Assembly: GCA_950295325.1 (NCBI GenBank)
Contig: OX485806.1
Coordinates: 20,708,001-20,772,000, forward strand
Reading direction: 5' to 3'
From: Polytrichum commune
Taxonomy: Eukaryota > Streptophyta > Polytrichopsida > Polytrichales > Polytrichaceae
DNA: 64,000 bases
Of the stretch, positions 36,565-47,655 are shown piece after piece (position 1 is the stretch's first letter; each line of letters starts with the position of its first letter). The notes under the pieces were generated by a model. The model was not told the origin of the DNA. It did not search any database and was given only the letters and a program-made list of their open reading frames with translations. Both the position numbers and the translations under genes were made by a program.

Positions 36565-39500
36565 ATGAATTATCTACGAGGATATAAGGGGAGTTTCCCT
36601 GGGAAGGAGAAATTCAAAGAAGTGCGACGGCTGAATCAAGTCACGCGGCAAAAGGCCGCACGCAGTAGTCTGTTGCAAGGCTTGAGGGCATTCTTGACAG
36701 CTGATTCCTTCATGTATGGGCCTCTTATGGACGCACCGACATCACCACCAACAGTACATTCAAGTGGTGGCTTACATCCACTAACTCCAGGTACGGCCCA
36801 GTTTTTGTTAAAAAAATCTTTCAACTGTGCTCTTCCAAGGTGTACTTTCTTTGGCCCTCTATTTTTGAGGGATAAGGCAGAATAAGGTGCATTGTTGACA
36901 ATCATAACTACAACTACTCTTGAGTCTTACTTGATCAATTACGATATAAGGCGTAGTTGAGGCTGTTTGTGATGGTTGTAGTTTCTTTGGTCGTTCTATT
37001 TATGAGAGATAAGGAAGAATGCATTGATGACAACCAAGCCACAACCACTCTTACTTAACTACGAAATAAAGTGTAGTTGAGGTATAGTTGAGGATGGTTG
37101 TGATAGCTGTAGTTTGCTTTCTCTGTTTCTCTTTCTGAGGGATAAGGAGGGATGAGGTGCATTGACGACAACCATGACCACAACCACAACTAGTATTACA
37201 ACACCAACCAAGATAAAAGGCGTAGTTGAGGTTGGTTGTGATGGTTTTGGTAGTTTTCTTCCTTCAATTTTATTTTTGAGGAAATAAGGAAGGATAGGTG
37301 CATTGACGGCAACCACGACCACAACCATTCTTACTTCGCCAACCACTACACAAGGCGTAGTTCAGGCTGGCTGTGATGGTTGTAGTTTACTTTCTTTGAC
37401 TCTAATATTGAGGGGTAATGTGGGATGATGAGGGATAAGAAGGTGCATTGATAACAACCACAAGGCATACTTAGTTGAGGGTGGTTGTCATGGTTGTCAT
37501 TTTCTTTTCTTTGGATTTATTGTGTTTGTAGTTACTAGGTGGCACCCGTAGAGCTTCAAGGCCAAAGCATGGGAGTGGGTTTATAAGAGGAAATTAATCT
37601 TTCACAAAATTTACACTTGAAACCCATAGACTGTTTGTCTCCACTCCAGGGATTTCACCAATCGCAGGGATTATAGATTATAGATTATAGGTTATAGATA
37701 ATTGAGGTCATTTCCACTCTTCAACAACAGCTACACCTTGTGTGTGAAAAACAAAAATTGGTAAGTTGTGATTGAAGGTGTGCGCCCCAAACACAACCAC
37801 AACCACAGCCATTTGAGTAGTTGGGTGCGAACACCTCTTCAGTACCTTTCGGCCTCTTCAAGAAGCCATCTTTATCAAGCATTTGAGATCTTCCTTCATT
37901 GAATATGAGGAAACGGAGCACCCTTCATTACTGGGATCGGTCACCATCGTATTTCTCACTTGCTGTACCATGGCTGGAGGGAACGAATGTGGCCTCGTTG
38001 TGGGCACTTCAAACCCCACATTTAATTTTGGCCGGTGGGCCAGATCGAAAATTGTCTCACCCGGTTAGCAATTGCGAATCATGCAGATTGTCACTTCACG
38101 TTCTAGAATCCGAGTTGAGATGCAAAAGTTTAAAGAGGTCAAAGTGTCTCTTTATGTGATCACATAGACCCTCCTAACTGAGTTATCTATTGAACCAAGG
38201 ATGGTGTCTATATTCTAAGCACATAGTCTTGACTCGTGTCTTCTTGGTCCACTCTTAACTACAAATCTTGCTGTATACCACTGAATATAGGTGTCCGATC
38301 ATGACGAGTGACCACATAAGACCCACATACTTTAGTTTGCATAGAACCGCCGGTATGGGAGCTGGTTCCTGTTAAGGTGCAGTAGGTAGGAGGTGTCGCC
38401 ACCCTTGATGCCAAATGCCATTGCAGTGAAGAAAATGCTTTATCTGTTGTGATGAGTTACCTTACCACATGAGACAGATTGATAAAGTTGTGGGATGATT
38501 TGATGGTTTGGTGAAGTAGGGAGGGAGCAGGAGGATGGTGGATTGGAAGCTGGGTCGACCGGGGACGAAAGTGAAAATGCTGAGAAAAATGCTGACCAGC
38601 ACGAGAATGGTCATGGAAAAAGAGTTAAGGTATTTAAGACCCGAACCACCTTGTCGGTCCAGCGCACAGCCAAGACTGTGACCCCACAACCTGAAGAAGA
38701 GTTCGCACCTACAAGTTTAGTTCAGGTACTCCAGCCACCTCTTTGATGGTCCTACAAATATGATATTGGTCATCATTAGATGAGTGAAAGTTGTTTTGGA
38801 ATAAGCTAATTCAGATACAGTTTGTCATGGGTTCAACTTTGGTCATCTTAGTGGCTCTTCATACTAGAGGTTGAGGGCCCGTGACTATTGAAATCTAAGT
38901 TCGGTAAAATATGCCAAGACTGTCCTCACTTCATGTTACACTAGAGCTCGAGGGCCTAAGGGACCAAGGAAGTTTGAATGGATTAATCATGTAGGTTTAT
39001 GAGTCCTACATGGCATACAATGGATATTGTTTAAGTTCTACTGGATCTTGTGTCAAGCCCACCCCAAAGAGGTGGGTCTAATGCAAAATCAAGTGAGCAT
39101 GACACTTCAAAATCCGACAATCCATGATATCACTTTAACCCCATTGTGTAGAAAGGCCCACATGAATAGGATGGTATTGAAAAAAAACTTGGTTGAGAGC
39201 CTGGTTGTGCATGTCTTTACGCTACACTCGAAGGCCTGTGACAACACAAAATTCATGGTACGGCCTTTGGATGAGTTCATGATCATCGCCCTTGGCCATA
39301 GTGTAAAGTGTATTTCCGTCGTCTAGCCCTGTTAGAAAGCTGGTTTGATTTCAACATTCTTGGTGTGTCCACAATATTATTTCACTAAGTGAAGTGAGTA
39401 ATTCAGGTGTCCACAGCTGTCTCCAAGGTAGAAATCAAGAAAAATGGGTCCCTTTTGCTCGGTGATCAGGAAGAGGGCACTTCTTCCATGACCAGCTCCT

Positions 39501-40425
39501 ATGATGATGAAGGTGTTGCCCCGCTTGATAAAGAGATCGCTTGTAAGGTGCGCCATTTGGCAACTTCGCAGTTTAAATTCTTCACTTTTCCAAGTTACTG
39601 AATTTCCCTTGATGCATTTATCTTTTCTATTCAATGCTTCGCCTTATACTGCAAATTTTGCCTATGTGGCCAATAGGTAGGAAGGGCAAGTCAAATTTAT
39701 TTTTTGTGCTTTTTCTTTAGGAGATCAGCGGTGAGGGCAACTGACTTTTATGTGCGCTAAATGTTGATATAGGATATAGATTGTTACTATTGCATCATGC
39801 ATCTCTTCTAGAATTGAAGTATGCAATATGGATGTAAAACATTAGACAATGGACAATAATTTAAATTAGTTGTTGTCCACATGAATCTGTAATTATCATG
39901 AAGGAAAATGTGTGAAATTTTGTACAGGTGGTTAACATGCTGGTGAGCAAAGTGGGAGGGAGATATTCCACGGAACTCGGTATTGATGTAGACAAGGGAG
40001 ATGCGGAAGTTGAAAGATGGTTTTTGGCTGTCACACTTTTTCATCGTCATCTAACATTTGATATTCTGAAAAACACATTTGAGGTGAGCCTACACTGTCT
40101 AACATTAATTTTCTGCCACCTCTTTCTGCAAGCAAGAATATTGATGCATATTTTTGATAAAACAGTTTTAAACAAGTTATCACTTTTGTTACCTATTCTG
40201 GTGTGGATGGAAAGACATTTTTCACATTGTATGTCCTCCTTTTTGAGGTGTAATTGGTATATTGAATTTCTCATTTGCAGAAACTAGGAGAGGCTGGAAT
40301 AGTAAGTGTTGGTGATACACTGCACATGGAAGAGGATGAGGTTGCTGATCTTTTGGAGACAGCTGGCTACACCACTTACAAACATAGGTGATTTGTACTC
40401 CCCATCTTTTGGGTGGACCTCTATT

Positions 40426-40475
<50 letters not shown>

Positions 40476-42409
40476 TATGTGACTCCAATGTTGCCACTGG
40501 CGTGAATTAATGTAGATGGGTCTTAAGTGGCTCGTTTTCTTAATTGGACCCTAGATTTGATTGGTATGTGGTTCGGTGATGATCAAAGAGCAAACATCAT
40601 GAAGACACTTTTTTAAAAGAGATTGGACTACGTCTTTTAATATTAATAACTACTGTATATTCAATAGGGAGGACCTATATATCTAGTAAATTAATTCAAA
40701 ACCATGCACTTCTGATATCCATAACTAAATCAGGGGAGGTCTGATTTTCAATCTGTTTTTTGCAGATGTTTCATCGTAGATTTGCCAAGGCAACACGAGT
40801 TTTGTTGTATAAATATAATCAGTAGAAGTTGGAGAACACGAAAAACAAACCAAATAACACCCACATACCTTATGGTGTTTCTTCATCTTCAAGTTAGTCA
40901 ACTTTAATATGTAATTTGGAAGTGGTCATCATGAGAATTAAAGGGACCTTGAAGACTACTGTATCTCTTCAAAGGCTGAGCACCTTGAACAGGTGTGGAC
41001 AAGCTGACCTGCACATAATCTCCCTTAAGGGCAAGTCCCTAGGTTCCTACATGGTTGGTTGAAAATAACATGATACTCCCACTTTGATTGGGTGCACCAG
41101 AAATCAAGTGTTACGAAGGTCACCCATCAGAATACATACTTAACCTCGTATTTTTCATGGGATGTGGGTCAATGCCTTGGTTTTAAGCCACCCCTACCTC
41201 TATTTCAATGCTATTTTGTTGACTTGATAAGTGTCGCCCATTTAAGTGGACTAACATTATTCTTGTGGTACAGGGTGGCAGCAAGGCTTAGGAAGTTGGC
41301 TGCACAGTTGGAGAGCAAATATGAGGGCAAGGTGTCCACCATGAAGGATATGCATGATGCCCACGAACTCAATCGTCAGATCATTAATTTGCATGGCCTC
41401 AGTACCAACACTGGCAGCATCTTTTTAAGGTTGGTTACATAGTACCAAAACTTGACTCTTCTTCCTTTTGGTTTCTGTGATCTTGTGAAGAGTTTTTCTT
41501 GTTGTTACTCATTATGATGATTGATTGCTTTGCAGGGAGCTTCGAGGCGTATGGCCAGGAGCAGTAATGGAATATGAAAGGCGCACGATTCGGGCAGCCA
41601 CACACTTGCGGATTGGTGACTTTGAGCAATCTGAAGATGCTTCTAACAAGTCAAGCATTTCAGATTCTCACACGTCTCTCAAGCCCATCGCTGAGGGAGC
41701 TGGTAAATATTTCTCTACTTTTTCATTGGCTTTGGATTTATGGTACCCCATCTTGAGTACTGATCTTCATAATTGCAGAGTATACTTTAAAGGTCCATTC
41801 TGGATCTCAAGATGTCGTACACATGGGTTTAAGATTACTTTATATTTTTAGGTGAAAGTGTCCAAAGAGAACCTCTCCAAAATCGGTTCATTAATCTGAT
41901 GCACTATTTTAATCAGAGCGCTCATATATGTAGAATGACTTTTTGGATGATTTGAGCTCACATAAATGACCTAGACTAACACATATGTGATCACCTTTGT
42001 TACACATGACTTTCAATTTTTCTTCCTCTTTTTAACAGGTTGTGCTAAATATGGATTCAATTGTAGACCAGACATAATTTAATTTCCATACTTTTTGGGG
42101 TTCATATAAATCGTCACAAATCTTGTATAAACACGCCCCCGGTCTTTTAAGGGTAAGCTTTATTCGTGGACCACTATGTAAAATTTTGAGAACCTGCAAT
42201 CTTGATTTTGCGACATTGTGGATGCAGGGGTGGATGAAAGAGACCTGGAGGTGGCCCTTGTGAAGTTGGGCCTCACACACGAGCGCCAGTATCGTGAGTG
42301 TCCAGGTGGTCTTGTTTGCAACTTCCTCATCTCATCCAATGAACCCGTGAATGATGATGATAAGAGCCACTCTGCTGGGCCAAGCACCCCAGAAGACCAG
42401 TACAAATGA
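36565..42409 (+). CDS. Endonuclease III-like helix-hairpin-helix domain protein, 8 exons, 446 aa
   Basis: Exons are 36565-36790, 38520-38725, 39407-39547, 39928-40083, 40281-40387, 41274-41429, 41536-41702 and 42228-42409; all GT-AG, phases consistent. Residues 1-76 are basic (GYKGSFPGKEKFKEVRRL). Residues 77-190 are low-complexity, acidic and Ser-rich, with a basic HGKRVKVFK patch. The conserved part is about 188-345: ML..VGGRYSTELGIDV, WFLAVTLFHRHLTFDI, ADLLETAGYTTYKHR, KLAAQLESKYEGKV, then LHGLSTNTGSIFLRELRGVW (318-337). Its order matches the bacterial, mainly actinobacterial, 'endonuclease' family related to HhH-GPD glycosylases, as I remember it. The hairpin GxG is changed to GLSTNTG and no catalytic Lys/Asp pair is obvious, so a binding or degenerate role is possible. 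A nuclear location is inferred from the basic patches. Structure is firm; function is tentative. Confidence 0.8.
36835..37520 (+). repeat. ~125-bp minisatellite in intron 1 of the HhH-like gene
   Basis: About five units begin near 36838, 36964, 37088, 37213 and 37355. Each has TGGTTGTAGTTT, TTTCTTTG, GAGGGATAAGGA(GG), TGCATTGA(C/T)GACAACCA, ACCACAACC and AAGGCGTAGTTGAGG. Within a unit GGTTGT and ACAACC words are inverted, so units can fold. The array starts ~45 bp after the exon 1 donor. The valine-rich minus-strand frame at 37059-37346 is an artefact. A homologous dispersed copy is in another gene's intron at 46385-46830. Confidence 0.88.
38050..38330 (+). repeat. Dispersed repeat R2 in intron 1
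   Basis: Shows ATTGTCTCACCCGGTTAGCA, GATGCAAAAGTTTAAAGAGG, TATTCTAAGCACATAGTC and GAATATAGGTGTCC in order. It lies ~190 bp before exon 2 of the HhH-like gene. Confidence 0.6.
38851..39316. mobile_element. Tourist-like MITE remnant in intron 2 of the HhH-like gene
   Basis: The left end lies after TTA (38848-38850): GTGGCTCTTCATACTAGAGG, then GAGGGCCCGTGACTATTG. The right part carries CGGCCTTTGGATGAG and GGCCATAGTGTAAAGTG. Interior phrases CTACATGGCAT and CAATGGAT match the element at 51262-51766. The right terminus has eroded, so the end is approximate. Confidence 0.65.
40431..40475 (+). repeat. (GACA)n microsatellite in intron 5 of the HhH-like gene
   Basis: Uninterrupted GACA units lie ~45 bp after the exon 5 donor. 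A degenerate copy of the 50085-50400 repeat lies further down the same intron at about 40767-40880 (CGAAAAACAAACCAAATAAC). Confidence 0.9.
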
Positions 42410-42504
42410 CGGGTTTGCGGAAAAACAGAAATTAGGATGAACTGTGGCATTCAATTGTGAATGCTTCTGCACCAGTTTCCTATTGTAAATGGAGGAAATG
42501 TTTC

Positions 42505-42510
42505 AATAAA
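42505..42510 (+). terminator. AATAAA polyadenylation signal, HhH-like gene
   Basis: Canonical AATAAA ~95 bp after the stop codon, followed by T-rich sequence. The position suits a plant near-upstream element. Confidence 0.55.
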
Positions 42511-42539
42511 TTTTAAGAGCTTTTTCAACATGAACATGA

Positions 42540-43984
42540 TTTGCAAATTGTAACATTCTAAATCTGAGAATACCATGGACACACTTGGAATCTGTCTGTA
42601 GAATATACATCCTTTTCTTTCAACTGACATGCAAGCTTCTCCTAGTCCTCTCTTGAATCACATGGTTTTGTATTTTAGTTCACCACTTTATTGATTTCCT
42701 CTGATAGATCATTTCTCAATATGCCTCCTGCTCATTATCAAGCTTGGAAAATGGTAAAAATTTCAGAGGTTCCTGGGACCTTCTGGAAACAAGAAGCGAA
42801 GGTGCCACTATCATCTTGAGCTAGGGAGGAAGTAAGTTCAAGTGATGCAAGAGAGAAGATATGTCTTCTCAATCTCCACATGAAGAGGAAGTAAAAGACA
42901 TTGAAGATCCCTTGAAATAGATTAAGCAGTGCAATGTTAGGCCCAGAAACGAATTGTATTTGAATCTATCAGAATGTTAAAAAAATTCTTTGGCTGGTAC
43001 ATACCCGTGTGACTTACCTGTGATTGAGATGATGTGTATAATTGTAATTAACAAGGCTGGTCATAGTGGCTGTTTGAAAGGACAACTTTCATTTGCGGCA
43101 CAGTTATGTCCATTTCTTTATTTTTCCTTGATGAAATCCTTCCTCAACTGAAATATGGTCCCTGCTGCTGATATTGTCATAGTTTTGGTTCTTGATAGAT
43201 TACCATGTACAATTCTCTAGGGTAGTCAGTTAGGACACACGTTTCTTATGTTGTGGCTTGTTCAATTCTCAGCAGTGACCTAAACCCTATGACATAAATA
43301 AAATAAAAAACAGCATCAGTGTGCCATTGACATCAATGTGAACAGGAGCCCGTACTTGCCGTGTACCATGTGTTACCAAGCTTCATGGTAAGTGTATTTC
43401 CTTCCTTCTGGAGGGTGGGCTCCTTTGCTACAACATGGCATATTACAAAGGATAACACATTGCAGTTCTATCATCTCTCATAAGGCTTTGCCCACTATAA
43501 GCAACTATGTCAATCACAGATAACCATTTAGATTATTTTGGCTTGCATAATTTTGTACATTATAGTGTTATTTGTGAATCAAACGGAGGTGTTCAGACAC
43601 ATGATGACCACATGCCATTTGCATACCACTATGTATATTGCTCAATGGAGGAAATGCCAGAATATCTTGTTCATTTCCAGTATGTCAACTCAAGTGCTAA
43701 GGTATCTGGAAGATAGAAAATTTATATTTATATTTGTACCTCTCATCCATACAAAATAAAAACTTGACCCCCTATAGGTTTGTTGCCGATTAATTTCAAA
43801 TGATCTCAAGTAGACTAATTAGGGGTCTTTAAATTAATTTTGATGTCAATTTAACTTGTAAAAATTGCATGGCTATTTCACAGCTTCTTTGTTGGATGAA
43901 TGAGAGGTACATTCATATACAATAATTTCCTCTCCATAAATGTAGCTCTATTGTGGACTGCCAACTACAAAGTCAAAATCGATT
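42540..43984. other. 3' flank, no gene seen
   Basis: No exon-like frame with splice sites was found between the polyadenylation region and the repeats that follow. Confidence 0.45.
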
Positions 43985-44700
43985 GTCAGATAGAATTGTA
44001 CATCGTCTCATTTAGTGAGCAATTGCAATTTACAAAGGTGATTATTTAAGGTTGAGGCATCCATAGTTGACTAGGTCCATTTAACTGCTCACTAGGGTCA
44101 TGTAATGTCAGCATGGATGAGATCCATATTTTCTAGGCACACAGAGTTGAGGTTTACGTGGTGGTAGCTTATAATTGATTACCCTCATAAGAGTTTTGAC
44201 AACTATCATAGCCAAGCATTAGAATCTAGATGAGCGGTTATGGGTAGATCGACCATGTGGTTATTCTACTTTTCTTTCTTCCAAATTTGTAGCAATTTCC
44301 ATATTCATGAAGAAAACATTGAATTCTCCTTAGAATTTTTTTCTCTTCGCAAGAAACATAATTCCCCACTATTACTCCTCCTAAACAAATGCAAACTCCC
44401 ATACTTTATTAATTATAGATGTCTCAACCTTACATTTTTTTAAAATTGGAGTTTAGATGCAAAAGTTGCAAGACATAATAGCAAAAATTCTCTTCCTCAT
44501 TTAGGTAATCACATAATACCCCAAACCCTAAACCCTAAACAACTCCCCAACTGTGTTAGTATTTTAACCTAAAATGATATCTACATTATGAGCACATAGT
44601 CCAATCTCATTGTAACATATGTGTTTTGGTCTTTATTCTTAACTTCAAACCTTGCCTTATACCAATCAAATGTAGGCATTCAATTAAAGAAGAGAGGCCC
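43985..44700 (+). repeat. Dispersed repeat R2, long or double copy
   Basis: R2 landmarks start at 'CATCGTCTCATTTAGTGAGC' (about 44004) and resume at 'TAGATGCAAAAGTTGCAAGA' (44452), with ~350 bp between them that looks like a second diverged copy or an insertion. Three CCCTAAA-type units (CCAAACCCTAAACCCTAAAC) are at about 44521-44540. Confidence 0.55.
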
Positions 44701-44738
44701 ACATAACTTTGTAACCCTTATGATACTGTCACAAGAAA

Positions 44739-45091
44739 TACACTAAATATGATATTTAGTGTCATATGGCATTTTAAGCCACTAAGGTAACTTTCGGATG
44801 ACACTCTTTGTGCATAATTGAACAAATATAGTCATGGATGGCCTTGTCATCCCTACCTTCTCTTGTCAGCTGCTTATGATGAAATATTGTCATGGATGAT
44901 TGAAATTTGGATGAAAATCCAATTGGTTAGTGACAATAATTGCAACACTGTAAATCTATAATCCCCTAATGTTTTTACAAGGAATGACAAATAATGTTGG
45001 GTTAACATTTAGTGTTGATGACACTACACTGCAGCTTACAATTAGTATTGAGCAAGACAATTAGAAGTGGTGACACTAAATATTTAGTGTA
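44739..45091 (+). mobile_element. Palindromic-end MITE family P, copy 3
   Basis: TACACTAAATATGATATTTA starts the element and GACACTAAATATTTAGTGTA ends it. The interior matches copy 2 (13258-13636) along its whole length with small gaps. It lies in the spacer between the convergent HhH-like and DUF4050 genes. Confidence 0.85.
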
Positions 45092-46018
45092 GTATCAACT
45101 ATATATGTATTTAAATAATTTAACTGGACCAAACTGATTTCTACAAGTACATCAACAGTTACATGATGAGACAACACACATACCTGCCAAATATTACCAC
45201 ATATTCAACTCACCACTGACACATTATGGCTACCACACTGGTTGTTTGCCCACACATAAAATTGACACAACCCTAGCGGATGTACTTTGTTTTTGCTCCA
45301 GAAAGCGTTCCTAGAGTGTATCAAATCAGGTCAATCAAGTTCAACAAAAGCTCATGAGCTGATTCTTCACATTGAAAAGACATTGATTCAACAAGATCTT
45401 CTCAAATGATGTCATCTTTGCAGAGGACCCCTTAAGAGTGGGCTGTAAATGCCCAAAAGTCCTGGATGTAGGTCTTGAGGAACTATTGTCTTCCTGAAAT
45501 ACTACCAGCAAAACATTTTCAGTTACCTCTGCCTAATAGGAGGTCTGCTCAGGACATACCTGTATAGAGAATGGCGAACACTAATAATCCACCATATTGT
45601 ATACGAATTCAATACATGGTAGAGTTTCCAGTAGCCTGTCACCTAGATAAAAACTCCACTTTGGCTTGATATGATATGACATAATGAACATGAAATCCAG
45701 ATAACAATTTTGAAGTTCAGACCTCAAAGGGTGAAGGCTAAAATCAAAATAATTAAAAACAATTTTAAAAACAAAAAAACATTGAGCTTCTACAATTAGA
45801 AGGCCCTAAAGGGAAGGAAGGAGTGTACAAAAATTATTTCAACTCGCAAACTGTCTTGAAGGACTTGCAGTTGGCAACATTCCAGTTCTATCACCTCCAG
45901 ATTATTGCAACATCTATTGTACAACTACATGTCACCCACAGTGAATGAAACCTTGGGACATCATGAACTGGACCAGTCTGATGTTTCATCCATTGTACAC
46001 AATGTACACGGTATTTCT
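45092..46018. other. Intergenic DNA / 3' flank of the DUF4050 gene
   Basis: No further exon is seen. The 3' UTR of the minus-strand gene should run into the upper part of this stretch, but I cannot place its end. Confidence 0.4.
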
Positions 46019-47287
46019 TCATTCATACAGACCTTCTTGCTCCCACACATCGACCAAAAAGTCCACCATTTCCTGGTGCAATTATAAAGTAATGATTATG
46101 AAATGGCTACAGATACCAATTCGCATGGAAGGACAATCAAGTACAGATAATGGATTGTAGAAAAATAGTGCAAGAAATGGAAAAGGCTATTGCATAACAT
46201 ACTGTCAATGGCACTGGCTTTGAAAATGGACGGCTTGTACCAAGCAACTCCTCATAGGTTGTGCTCCAGCTGCAAAACACCATTTTATTCTCAGAACATG
46301 TTCATGCAAGCATGTCAAGAATAAGGACTGCAAACAAAGGGTAAGAACAGGTGTTGCAAACCTATGAGGTATAAAGGGGCGTTGACATTAAATCACTGTT
46401 CCAGTGGTTGATGGTTGTAGTTTACTTTCCTTAGTTCAATTTTTAAGAGATAAGGAGGGATAAGGAGGTGTATTTGATGACAACCACCATCACAAATATT
46501 CTACCTTATCCAACAATGACACAAGGTGTACTTGGGAGTAGTTGCAATGGTTGTAGTTTCCTTTGGTTCTGTTTTGTTTGTAGTTAATATGTGGCACCAG
46601 ACAAGGACTTCAAGGCCAAAACATGGGAGAGGATTTGTATGAAGCCATTACTCTTGAACAAACTTTCCACTAGAATTTATAAATTGTTGTCTCCACTCCA
46701 CAGATTGCAACAATTGAAGGATTAACTATTGAGGTCAAATCCACTCTTCAAGTACAAGTAGTAGTTTGTGCATAAACGAGAAAAAATTAGTTGTAATTGC
46801 AAGTGGGCCTGAACCACTCGAGTAGTTGTGTTCAAGACTTGCTAAGTGAGTTATATCTAAGTCTGCTGCTAACAATCAATCATATCATCACATATCAACT
46901 CCACTTAGATAAACAACAGGTGGTTCTTCTGGTGGAATATAGAGAGTATGTCTGCTAGTTTAAGATTGGAGAACACGTTTCCAGGTCAAGGGAACTACTT
47001 TCAGATATGTTCAGCCCACACACTTGACCTTGAGACCGTGCACATCAGATATGATTCAATGCAACCTAGGCATGGAGAAGTGTGGGGAAGGAGGGCTAAC
47101 CCAATGACAGGTTCCCGCAAATCTTGAGATTGAGGTTGCTCCTTGGTCTTCTTAGCCACCCAGTCTCGTCTTTGTTCATTCCACGACATCAATGCTGCAT
47201 TCGCACCACCCAGCAGGATGTCACAAGGACTCCACCCGAGCTTTTGAACGAGCAAATTTAATAAAGAGGAAAATTTGAGTCGCTATG

Positions 47288-47328
<41 letters not shown>

Positions 47329-47634
47329 ACCGTGGTTTACAAATGTAGAATTGTTGGAAATATTGTTGTTGGTGTTGTTTCTATGCGAGCCAGCGTCCTG
47401 GCAAAAATTGGTAGCTTTTGATAACTTTTGCAACGATCGTGAGTTGAGAACACTGTGGTCATCCATCTCATTTGAGCTCGACATCCACCAGCTTTGGGGA
47501 GAGTGAGCAGATTGGCCCCTCACCCGTCGCTTGGACCACCTCCTATGTTTCCTTTGAGGAACTTTCTCTGGCAAGGCAGCAGGAGGCGGCCGTACATAGC
47601 CTCCTAGACAACCACTGCTCTGTTGCAAACACAT
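46019..47634 (-). CDS. DUF4050 (Gag1-like clamp) family protein, 4 exons, 172 aa
   Basis: Exons on the minus strand are 47634-47331, 47194-47101, 46269-46203 and 46072-46019; all introns GT-AG and phases consistent. Landmarks: an N-terminal Cys-rich MCLQQSSGCLGGYVRPPP; the WWMSSSNEMDDHSVLNSRSL stretch that parallels W-S-T-S-x-x-E-M-D in plant members; FVNHALMSWNEQRRDWVAKK (about 97-116); REPVIGWSTTYEELLGTSRP (128-147); and a terminal EMVDFLVDVWEQEGLYE. These are the hallmarks of the plant DUF4050 family, whose biochemical role I do not know. Length is near the usual ~180-220. An in-frame upstream ATG at 47655 would add seven residues (MPVSGTR); I prefer 47634 because homologues start with a short Met-Cys/Ser-Gly-Cys-Leu-Gly N-terminus. 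Intron 1 is only 136 bp and holds a (CT)n tract. Convergent with the HhH-like gene. Confidence 0.9.
46385..46830 (+). repeat. Dispersed copy of the intronic minisatellite plus tail, in intron 2 of the DUF4050 gene
   Basis: Carries one to two minisatellite units (TGGTTGTAGTTTACTTTC, GAGATAAGGAGGGATAAGGA, TGATGACAACCACC). It then carries the same unique tail as 37520-37860: TGTTTGTAGTTA, GTGGCACC, CTTCAAGGCCAAA, CATGGGAG, GTCTCCACTCCA and GAGTAGTTG. The two loci are therefore copies of one element, not chance tandem repeats. Confidence 0.8.
47291..47324 (+). repeat. (GA)n microsatellite in intron 1 of the DUF4050 gene
   Basis: On the sense (minus) strand this is a ~34-nt CT tract that starts a few bases after the donor GTATATT. 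It makes up a quarter of a 136-bp intron. Confidence 0.95.
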
Positions 47635-47655
47635 TCTTGTCCCTGAGACCGGCAT

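Noticed and set aside
37059..37346. Valine-rich minus-strand frame that looks membrane-like
   Set aside because: Produced by the GTTGT/ACAAC minisatellite inside an intron.
40431..40475. Regular short repeats that might suggest an array
   Set aside because: Pure GACA microsatellite without spacers; not CRISPR.
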